This document shows positions 1-5,024 of a stretch of 15,344 nucleotides of DNA, piece by piece. A program made the position numbers and the translations under genes. Position 1 is the stretch's first letter. Each line of letters begins with the position of its first letter. Source of the DNA: JBJHDF01 sp050486405 (lineage in GTDB: Bacteria > Pseudomonadota > Gammaproteobacteria > Pseudomonadales > Cellvibrionaceae). Under the pieces are notes generated by a model. That model was not told where the DNA came from and searched no databases. It worked only from the letters and a program-made list of their open reading frames with translations. The stretch covers positions 1 through 15,344 of the forward strand of contig JBJHDF010000046.1 in the NCBI GenBank assembly GCA_050486405.1. Reading direction: 5' to 3'.

Positions 1-98
1 GTGGCTTTTACCACCGGATAGACGGCGGCCAGTTCGGCCAGCATGCCGGGCTTCTGCGATCCCTGACCGGGAAAAACAAAGGCGAGATTATTTTGCAT
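1..98 (-). CDS. fabD: Malonyl-CoA:ACP transacylase FabD, N-terminal part only
   Basis: Only the first 32 codons are in the window; the gene runs off the left edge. The reverse-strand translation begins MQNNLAFVFPGQGSQKPGML, and FPGQGSQ near the N-terminus is the hallmark of the malonyl-CoA:acyl-carrier-protein transacylase family, which loads malonyl groups onto ACP for fatty-acid elongation in the cytosol. The catalytic GHSLG serine would lie outside the window. The start codon is 9 bases after the plsX stop with only a weak GAG upstream, so it is probably translated from the plsX mRNA by coupling. The order plsX-fabD without fabH between them is as I recall it in Pseudomonas. Identity is inferred from the N-terminal motif plus context. 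Confidence 0.9.
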   Translation of the reverse strand, partial: MQNNLAFVFPGQGSQKPGMLAELAAVYPVVKA

Positions 99-107
99 GA
101 TGAGTTC

Positions 108-1082
108 TCATTGCTCTTTTAACTTAACTTGTTCGCGGGCCACTTCGATGGCCTGGGCAAAAGCGGCGGCGTCGGCACTGCCGTGACTTTTCACCAGCGT
201 TTGACGCAGGCCGAGAAAAATGGCGCCGTTGTACAGGCCCGGGCCCAGTTCGCGCAACCACTGTCGGCCCAGAGGGCGCAGCCAGAATCCGAGCAGGCGA
301 TAGCGCCAGCGACTGCGAATATCGGTAACAATCTTTTGCGCAATTCTGTGGGCGACACCCTCACTGGCCTTGAGCGCGATGTTGCCGGTAAAGCCGTCGC
401 AGACAATCACTTCCGCCGCACCGCTGAAAATCGCATCCGCTTCCAGAAAGCCGATATAGTGTAACCGCTCGTCGGCGCGCAGCAGTTGATGGGCCGCACG
501 AATCGCGTCCGTGCCCTTGCCCTCTTCCACACCGATATTGAGCAGCGCCACCCGGGGGAGTTCCACCCGCGCTTCGGCCAGGGCGCTGCCCAGCAACGCG
601 AACTGGTGCAACTGCTCCGGCGTGGCGGTGATATTGGCGCCCAGGTCCAGCATATAGGTCAGGCCGGATTCCACCGGCATGGCCTTGCAGATGGCGGGGC
701 GTTCGATACCCGGGAGGGTTTTCAGCAGGTAACGGCCCATGGCCATGAGCGCGCCGGTATTGCCGGCGCTGACGCAGGCCTGGGCGGCACCGGTGCGCAC
801 CTGCTCCACGGCGCACCACATGGAAGACTCCCGCTTGTGGCGCAGGGCGCTGCGGGGATCTTCGTCCATGGCGACAATCCGGGGGGCGTGTACCAGGCTC
901 AGGCGGGCACTCAGGTCTTCGGGGACCGAAGCCAGCAGTGGCGACAGTTGTTGCTCGTCACCGCAGAGAATAAAGCAGGTGTCGCTGCGACGCCGGGCGA
1001 AATCGAGCACGGCCGGAATGACAGAACGGGGACCCAGGTCCCCGCTCATGGCATCTATCGCAATACAGTATCGGGCCGACAT
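108..1082 (-). CDS. plsX: Phosphate acyltransferase PlsX
   Basis: PlsX converts acyl-ACP and phosphate into acyl-phosphate, the donor used by PlsY for the first acylation of glycerol-3-phosphate; it acts at the inner face of the membrane. The 324-residue protein carries family landmarks in order: IAIDAMSGDLGP at the N-terminus, the stretch QACVSAGNTGALMA, GIERPA, a LDLGAN block, NIGVEEGKG, VCDGFTGNIALK, and near the C-terminus YNGAIFLGLR followed by KSHGSAD. Length is at the short end of the family (about 320-350). One oddity is Ser in place of the second Gly of the usual DAMGGD motif. It lies 13 bases after rpmF, with no Shine-Dalgarno sequence but a hairpin just upstream, suggesting translational coupling. 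It is followed closely by fabD. Identification is firm. Confidence 0.97.
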   Translation of the reverse strand: MSARYCIAIDAMSGDLGPRSVIPAVLDFARRRSDTCFILCGDEQQLSPLLASVPEDLSARLSLVHAPRIVAMDEDPRSALRHKRESSMWCAVEQVRTGAAQACVSAGNTGALMAMGRYLLKTLPGIERPAICKAMPVESGLTYMLDLGANITATPEQLHQFALLGSALAEARVELPRVALLNIGVEEGKGTDAIRAAHQLLRADERLHYIGFLEADAIFSGAAEVIVCDGFTGNIALKASEGVAHRIAQKIVTDIRSRWRYRLLGFWLRPLGRQWLRELGPGLYNGAIFLGLRQTLVKSHGSADAAAFAQAIEVAREQVKLKEQ

Positions 1083-1087
1083 TACGC

Positions 1088-1105
1088 CGACGAGATTACT
1101 CGTCG
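1088..1105 (-). promoter_or_regulatory. Intercistronic hairpin with the rpmF stop codon in its loop
   Basis: A perfect 7-bp stem (CGACGAG paired with CTCGTCG) encloses a 4-base loop. On the transcribed strand the loop reads UAAU and contains the rpmF stop codon TAA (1096-1098). The hairpin ends five bases before the plsX ATG, and plsX has no recognisable Shine-Dalgarno sequence. A ribosome terminating on rpmF would have to open this stem. Seen directly; a role in coupling is inference. Confidence 0.5.
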
Positions 1106-1278
1106 CCGCCGGTTTCCACGACTTTGCGGCCCTTGTAAAAACCGTCTGCGGTCACGTGGTGACGCAGATGCTTTTCACCGCTGGTGGGGTCGATGGACAG
1201 AGTCGGTGCGGTCAGTGCATCGTGAGAGCGACGCATGCCACGACGGGAACGCGTCTTTTTGCTTTTTTGTACAGCCAT
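1096..1278 (-). CDS. rpmF: 50S ribosomal protein L32
   Basis: A 60-residue basic protein with the complete bacterial L32 signature: MAVQKSKKTRSRRGMRRSHD, then SGEKHLRHHVTADGFYKGRKVV. It is a component of the large ribosomal subunit. Like other gammaproteobacterial L32 it lacks the zinc-binding cysteines found in some other bacteria. A good Shine-Dalgarno AGGAG lies about 8 bases before the ATG, and an inverted repeat (1294-1307) sits just upstream of it. The upstream neighbour yceD has long been paired with rpmF, and downstream come plsX and fabD, so ribosome and lipid synthesis share an operon. The 93-base gap to yceD contains an imperfect TTAGG...CCTAA stem at about 1311-1332 that might attenuate transcription. 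Confidence 0.97.
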   Translation of the reverse strand: MAVQKSKKTRSRRGMRRSHDALTAPTLSIDPTSGEKHLRHHVTADGFYKGRKVVETGGDE

Positions 1279-1293
1279 GGGGATTGCTCCTGT

Positions 1294-1307
1294 GTAAACC
1301 GGTTTAA
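1294..1307. promoter_or_regulatory. GTAAAC-type dyad upstream of the rpmF ribosome site
   Basis: The core TAAACCGGTTTA (1295-1306) is a perfect 12-bp palindrome; as a 6-2-6 repeat, GTAAAC-CG-GTTTAA has one mismatch. It lies 16 to 29 bases upstream of the rpmF ATG, directly before the Shine-Dalgarno sequence. The AAAC-N2-GTTT core is compatible with several TetR- or LacI-family operators (PsrA of Pseudomonas has a related core, from memory). A very similar dyad occupies the same position before bcp. The function is unproven. Confidence 0.3.
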
Positions 1308-1371
1308 CAAATTAGGGGGAGGCCCTCTCCTAAACTGCTGCGCGCTCGCTGCATCTATGAGATAGCTTCTA

Positions 1372-1902
1372 CTACTTTCTTTTACCCTTGAGCTGCTCCA
1401 GCACCTGAAAGGGATTTTTGCGTGGCTCATCCGCCACCGCATCACCGCGACTCATCAGCCCTTCATCGATACAGGGCTCGGGATGCACCGCCACGGTGGG
1501 CAAACTCAGCAGCAGTTCCTCTTCGATCACGTCGTGGAAACTGGCCTGGTCTTCCGTCACAATCCAGGGCTCCAGGTGCTGCGGCAGGCTGGCGGCGGTT
1601 TCGTCATCCGCCACCAGGGCCAGGGCAAATTCGGAGCGCACCGGAAACAGTACCGTTTCCAGGCACCGCTGACACTCCAGCGGCAACTCCGCCTCCACCG
1701 AGCCGGTCAACACCCGACGACCCTGTTCATCGCGCCCAAAGCGCAGCTCCGCCCGGGCGTCGCCACCCGGCTCCCGCAGGGCGAGCGCCAGTCGCAGCAG
1801 GCTTGCCAGGGGCACCAGGCCGCTCAGTGTCACGCCTTGCTGGGCAAATTTCCATGGGTCGCCCCTGGCGGGCAGGGGCTTGCTGACTGGGGCCTGGGAC
1901 AT
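1372..1902 (-). CDS. yceD: Large-subunit rRNA accumulation protein YceD (DUF177)
   Basis: A 176-residue acidic protein of the YceD/DUF177 family, needed in E. coli and plants for normal 23S rRNA accumulation. Family marks are the central LPLECQRCLE segment, an acidic stretch around EEELLLSLPTVAVHPEPC, and the C-terminal KNPFQVLEQLKGKRK, which matches the conserved NPF.VL..L ending. It is the first gene of the yceD-rpmF-plsX-fabD unit, as in many proteobacteria. There is no Shine-Dalgarno sequence before the ATG, and the only strong promoter predicts a transcript starting 2 to 3 bases before it. The N-terminus aligns with E. coli YceD by eye and there is no ATG, GTG or TTG shortly downstream, so the start is probably right and the mRNA probably nearly leaderless. 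Confidence 0.92.
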   Translation of the reverse strand: MSQAPVSKPLPARGDPWKFAQQGVTLSGLVPLASLLRLALALREPGGDARAELRFGRDEQGRRVLTGSVEAELPLECQRCLETVLFPVRSEFALALVADDETAASLPQHLEPWIVTEDQASFHDVIEEELLLSLPTVAVHPEPCIDEGLMSRGDAVADEPRKNPFQVLEQLKGKRK

Positions 1903-1911
1903 AAGCGCGCA

Positions 1912-1940
1912 ATAATAGGGATATGGCCCTGCTCTGTCAA
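1912..1940 (-). promoter_or_regulatory. Sigma-70 promoter of the yceD-rpmF-plsX-fabD unit
   Basis: On the minus strand TTGACA (1935-1940, perfect -35) and TATTAT (1912-1917, five of six -10 bases) are separated by exactly 17 bases. The predicted start is near 1904-1905, two or three bases before the yceD ATG at 1902. This is the best-looking promoter in the window. Confidence 0.75.
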
Positions 1941-1991
1941 AGGAAAATAAGGGCCCGAGCCACGAAAACCGGCGGTTTCAGCCCTTTTTCG

Positions 1992-2010
1992 AGCGGATGT
2001 CCGCTAGAAT
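1992..2010 (+). promoter_or_regulatory. Possible maf promoter -10 with overlapping inverted repeat
   Basis: TAGAAT at 2005-2010 could be the -10 element of maf, with no convincing -35 box. A perfect 6-2-6 inverted repeat, AGCGGA-TG-TCCGCT (1992-2005), touches its first base. About four such repeats are expected by chance in a window of this size, so the operator reading is weak. Confidence 0.25.
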
Positions 2011-2037
2011 GCCGGAAATTCACCGGGAGAAGCTCCT

Positions 2038-2616
2038 ATGCCGCTGGTACTCGCCTCCGGCTCCGCCTACCGCCGCCAACTGCTGGAGAAGCTGGGGCTG
2101 CCCTTTGTCTGGCGCTCGCCGGATGTGGACGAGACGCCGAGGGAGGGCGAAGCGCCGCAGATACTGGCCCGGCGCCTGGCGCGGGACAAGGCCCGGGCGC
2201 TGGCGGGGGATTTTCCGGACAGCTGGATCATCGGCTCGGATCAGGTGGCGGTAACGGCCCGGGGGCAGTTGCTGGGCAAGCCCGGCGACCACGAGACCGC
2301 CGTGGCGCAACTGTTGGCTGCCAGCGGTGGCACCGTCACCTTTTATACGGCGCTGTGCCTGCACCACAGCGGCAGCGGCCACTGCCACGAGGATGTGGAT
2401 GTCTGCCAGGTGGATTTTCGGCCTCTGACCCACCAGCAGATCGAGCGCTATCTGCACCGGGAGACGCCCTATGATTGCGCCGGAAGTTTCAAGTCCGAGG
2501 GGTTGGGGATTGCGCTGTTTCGGGCCATTCGCGGCGAGGACCCGAATGCACTGGTGGGGCTGCCGCTGATTCGGTTGGTGTCGTTGTTTGAGGTAGCGGG
2601 TATTGAGGTATTGTAG
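2038..2616 (+). CDS. yceF: Maf-family nucleotide pyrophosphatase, YceF type
   Basis: Maf proteins hydrolyse non-canonical nucleoside triphosphates; the YceF branch prefers 7-methyl-GTP. The 192-residue sequence aligns with E. coli YceF throughout: LASGSAYRRQLLEKLGLPF at the N-terminus (usually S-x-S-P-x-R, here Ala for Pro), DVDETPREGE, WIIGSDQVAV with the catalytic Asp at residue 68, GKPGDHETAVAQL, VTFYTAL, and near the C-terminus CAGSFKSEGLGIALF and DPNALVGLPLI. The Shine-Dalgarno sequence GGGAG precedes the ATG by about 8 bases. It is divergent from yceD, and its stop codon TAG directly abuts the stop codon of the opposing HAD gene with no base between. Confidence 0.95.
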   Translation: MPLVLASGSAYRRQLLEKLGLPFVWRSPDVDETPREGEAPQILARRLARDKARALAGDFPDSWIIGSDQVAVTARGQLLGKPGDHETAVAQLLAASGGTVTFYTALCLHHSGSGHCHEDVDVCQVDFRPLTHQQIERYLHRETPYDCAGSFKSEGLGIALFRAIRGEDPNALVGLPLIRLVSLFEVAGIEVL

Positions 2617-3261
2617 CTACAACCTCTCCCACTCCCATAGGTGAGTAAACTCGTCGAGACATAGCTCCGGTTCGTAGGGTCGCAAGCGGTCGATGTGGTG
2701 GGCGCCGTAGCTGACGGCGATGCGTGGCATGTGGATGCGCCGGGCCATGTCCATATCGTATTCGGTGTCGCCGATCATGGCGGCTTCTTCCACCGGCATG
2801 CGGAATTCAACCAGCAGTTGTTGCAGCATCAAAGGATCGGGTTTGGAGGCGGTTTCGTCGGCGCAGCGGGTGGCGTGAAAGAAGCCGCTCATGCCCAGGG
2901 CCTCAAGCACCCGATCCAGCCCGCGCCGGCTTTTTCCCGTGGCCACGGTCAGCACATGACCCTGCTCGCGCAGGCGGTGCAGTGTGTCGAGTACGCCGGG
3001 AAAAAAGTCCGAGGGTTGTTGCTGATCGGCGGCGACGAACTGGCGGCTGTAGGCGCGACGAAACTGTTCCAGTTCCGTGGCGTTCCGGCGCTGCGGGTAG
3101 AGTAACCGGATGGCTTCGGGCAGGCCCAGGCCGATGATGTTGTGCACCTCACTGGCCTCCGGCTCGGGCCAACCCAGTTCCCGGGCGGCCATCTGCATGG
3201 CGGCGGTGATCTTGCCGGTGGAGTCACTCAGGGTTCCGTCCCAATCAAAAATCAACAGCAC
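2617..3261 (-). CDS. HAD-superfamily (subfamily IA) phosphatase, phosphoglycolate-phosphatase-like
   Basis: A 214-residue soluble hydrolase with all four HAD motifs: FDWDGTLSDS (nucleophile Asp6, acid Asp8), the TGKS segment of motif II, Lys in SKPDP, and the acidic motif IGDTEYDMDMA. The alpha-helical region after motif I is a C1-type cap, as in phosphoglycolate phosphatases (Gph) and related enzymes. The substrate cannot be read from sequence. It follows rluC by 11 bases on the same strand, so it is probably co-transcribed with it; a HAD gene next to rluC is a recurring arrangement in Pseudomonas-type genomes. Its stop codon lies immediately against the maf stop. Confidence 0.92.
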   Translation of the reverse strand: MLLIFDWDGTLSDSTGKITAAMQMAARELGWPEPEASEVHNIIGLGLPEAIRLLYPQRRNATELEQFRRAYSRQFVAADQQQPSDFFPGVLDTLHRLREQGHVLTVATGKSRRGLDRVLEALGMSGFFHATRCADETASKPDPLMLQQLLVEFRMPVEEAAMIGDTEYDMDMARRIHMPRIAVSYGAHHIDRLRPYEPELCLDEFTHLWEWERL

Positions 3262-3272
3262 TTTTGTTTCCT

Positions 3273-4235
3273 CTAATCTTCAATTGGCACCAGCCGCCCG
3301 AGCGGAGCAGCCAGGTCGTCACCGAGGGGCGCTTTGACGACGGTCGGTTCGCTGGCGTCGGGCAGATAAAAGGACAGTTCGGCGGCGTGCAGGAACATGC
3401 GTTTGAAACCCCGCTGACGCATCTGTTCATTGAAGGCATCGTCGCCGTATTTGTCATCGCCCACCAGAGCGTGCCCCTGGTACTGGGCGTGAACCCGGAT
3501 CTGGTGGGTGCGGCCGGTAATCGGCCTGGCTTCTATCAGGGTGCAATCGCGGTAGCGGGCCAGGGGCCGGAAGCGGGTGAGGCTGGGTTTGCCTTCCGGG
3601 TGTACGCGAACGATGCGCTCGCCCTCCCCCACTTCGCTTTTCAGCAGCGGCGCCTCCACCTGTTGTACCGTCTCCGGCCAGTGCCCGGCCACCAGCGCCC
3701 AGTACACCTTGCGCACGCCGTCGCGCCGGCGCAGGGCGCCCTGCAGGTGGCGCAGCATACTGCGCTTTCTGGCCACCATGACACAGCCGGAGGTCTCACG
3801 GTCCAGCCGGTGCACCAGTTCCAGGTAGCGATCGTCGGGCCGTGTCTGGCGCAGGGCCTCGATCAGGCCCAGGCTGACGCCGCTGCCGCCGTGCACCGCC
3901 AGGCCGGCGGGCTTATTGATCACCAGCAGTTCGGGTGTTTCCAGCAGGATGGCGCGCTCCAGCAGGCGGATCAGGCTCTGGCCGGCGTGGGGAACCGGGG
4001 CAGCTTCCGGGAGTCTCACCGGAGGAATCCGCACCTGGTCGCCGGCACAGAGCCGGTATTCGGGCTTGACCCGGCCCTTGTTGACCCGCACTTCGCCCTT
4101 GCGCAGCAGCCGGTAGAGCCTGGACCTGGGCAGTCCCTTGAGACGGGTGAGCAGAAAGTTGTCCAGGCGTTGGCCGGCCTGATCGGCGTCTATTTCAACC
4201 ATCTGGACACTGCTGAGGGAGCCGTTGGCGGTCAT
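3273..4235 (-). CDS. rluC: 23S rRNA pseudouridine synthase RluC
   Basis: RluC isomerises three uridines (955, 2504 and 2580 in E. coli numbering) of 23S rRNA to pseudouridine. The 320-residue protein has an N-terminal S4 RNA-binding domain (about residues 21-75, GQRLDNFLLTRLKGLPRSRL onward) and an RluA-type catalytic domain. The active-site motif HRLDRETSG is present with catalytic Asp145, preceded by INKPAGLAVHGGSG and followed by GRTHQIRVH. The length matches E. coli RluC. The gene is divergent from rne across a 789-base spacer, the same rluC/rne pairing as in E. coli and Pseudomonas. An extended -10 promoter lies 34 to 42 bases upstream. Confidence 0.96.
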   Translation of the reverse strand: MTANGSLSSVQMVEIDADQAGQRLDNFLLTRLKGLPRSRLYRLLRKGEVRVNKGRVKPEYRLCAGDQVRIPPVRLPEAAPVPHAGQSLIRLLERAILLETPELLVINKPAGLAVHGGSGVSLGLIEALRQTRPDDRYLELVHRLDRETSGCVMVARKRSMLRHLQGALRRRDGVRKVYWALVAGHWPETVQQVEAPLLKSEVGEGERIVRVHPEGKPSLTRFRPLARYRDCTLIEARPITGRTHQIRVHAQYQGHALVGDDKYGDDAFNEQMRQRGFKRMFLHAAELSFYLPDASEPTVVKAPLGDDLAAPLGRLVPIED

Positions 4236-4268
4236 TGCTGGGGAGTCGGGTGTGGAAACATGGGCGCC

Positions 4269-4277
4269 ATCATAGCA
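4269..4277 (-). promoter_or_regulatory. Extended -10 promoter for rluC
   Basis: On the minus strand TGC-TATGAT (4269-4277) forms an extended -10 element, with TATGAT at 4269-4274. No good -35 box is 16-18 bases upstream, as is common for extended -10 promoters. It lies 34 bases upstream of the rluC ATG. Confidence 0.45.
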
Positions 4278-4350
4278 GTCCGGGCCGGGTCTCAGTAGCC
4301 GTTTCCGCCCCCACTGGTTGGCAAGCGGCTGATTCTACAGGAAAAACTCG

Positions 4351-4379
4351 TTGAAGCCGAACTGTAATACTGTTATAGT
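4351..4379 (+). promoter_or_regulatory. Sigma-70 promoter of rne
   Basis: TTGAAG (4351-4356) and TATAGT (4374-4379) are separated by 17 bases, and TGT at 4371-4373 makes the -10 an extended one. The predicted transcript starts near 4386, giving an rne leader of about 640 nt. E. coli rne also has a long leader (about 360 nt). Confidence 0.7.
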
Positions 4380-4848
4380 CGGAAGCGCTGCCAATCCGGA
4401 TACCGCCAATCAGCCGTATCGTCAGGATCAGATTCAGGCGGCCAGCGCCTGCCTCAATTGCCCGGCAAAGTTTCAACACCGGGGAGTGCAGGAGAAAAAA
4501 CGACTGACAAACCGCGTTTTCGCCGCACCCGATTTGCGGGTCGATCTACGGATCTGGGCGTGAACGCATTTTGAAAATGCGCTAGCGACAATACAAGCCA
4601 GCGTCAGCACTGTAAGTGTTTTGTTAGAACTCTGATTTTTTGTGTTGCCGGCATGACTCTCCCGAGCCACTGAGCCAGATGGAGATCGCCACTGACAACG
4701 CGCCCGCGGATACCCCGACGGAAGACCGGCGTTGTAGAAGCAATAACCGGCAACCACTGAACAGGACATGGCTGATAACAGCCAAACTCTTCAGAACTGA
4801 GTGAAATGGGAAAGGATTTGTTACAAGTGACCAACATTCCAGCCCTGT

Positions 4849-4870
4849 CGATGCAACTGCGGTTGCGTCG
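4849..4870 (+). promoter_or_regulatory. rne leader hairpin with UNCG-type tetraloop
   Basis: Nine base pairs (4849-4857 with 4862-4870, one of them G-U) close on the tetraloop UGCG, flanked by C and G. That is a cUNCGg loop, one of the most stable RNA tetraloops. It lies about 155 bases before the rne start codon. Confidence 0.6.
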
Positions 4871-4921
4871 CTGTGGCCTGTTGAATGTCAACCATCGTGT
4901 CCACTGAATAACCTGCCCCAA

Positions 4922-4952
4922 CGGCCTGGTGCGCAACTCGCACACCAGGCCG
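4922..4952 (+). promoter_or_regulatory. rne leader hairpin with perfect 10-bp stem
   Basis: CGGCCTGGTG (4922-4931) and CACCAGGCCG (4943-4952) are exact reverse complements around an 11-base loop. There is no following T-run, so it is not a terminator. It ends 72 bases before the rne ATG, a plausible RNase E recognition stem in a self-regulated leader. Confidence 0.6.
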
Positions 4953-5024
4953 CCAACAAAGCCCACAGCGCCGACCCGGTTGTGTTGTTTCGCCTGCGCG
5001 GAAAACTCAACTATCGGGTAACGC

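Larger units (their letters stand above)
4386..5024 (+). promoter_or_regulatory. Long structured 5' leader of rne (candidate autoregulatory region)
   Basis: No gene is recognisable between the rne promoter and the rne ATG. The leader holds several inverted repeats: ACCCG/CGGGT at 4527-4541, CGCATT/AATGCG inside 4565-4581, a weak AGCACT/AGTGTT stem before TTGTT at 4606-4625, and two strong hairpins listed separately at 4849-4870 and 4922-4952. A T-rich stretch occurs near 4635-4640. In E. coli, RNase E binds and cleaves hairpins in its own 5' UTR to limit its synthesis; the position and structure here fit the same idea, but I cannot align the two leaders by eye. There is no strong Shine-Dalgarno sequence before the rne ATG. 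Two short ATG-started frames (4679-4804, 4806-4907) are not convincing genes. Confidence 0.55.

Noticed and set aside
486..1307. 273-codon plus-strand frame opposite plsX and rpmF
   Set aside because: Antisense to two clearly identified genes, low-complexity composition, no ribosome site.
3264..4298. 344-codon open frame on the plus strand opposite rluC
   Set aside because: Shadow of rluC, whose S4 and HRLDRETSG motifs are on the other strand.
4351..4563. 70-codon plus-strand frame at the start of the rne leader
   Set aside because: Its first codon lies within the rne promoter itself, there is no ribosome site and no recognisable protein.
4679..4804. 41-codon ATG frame in the rne leader
   Set aside because: No Shine-Dalgarno sequence and no protein-like features; at most a by-product of the long leader.
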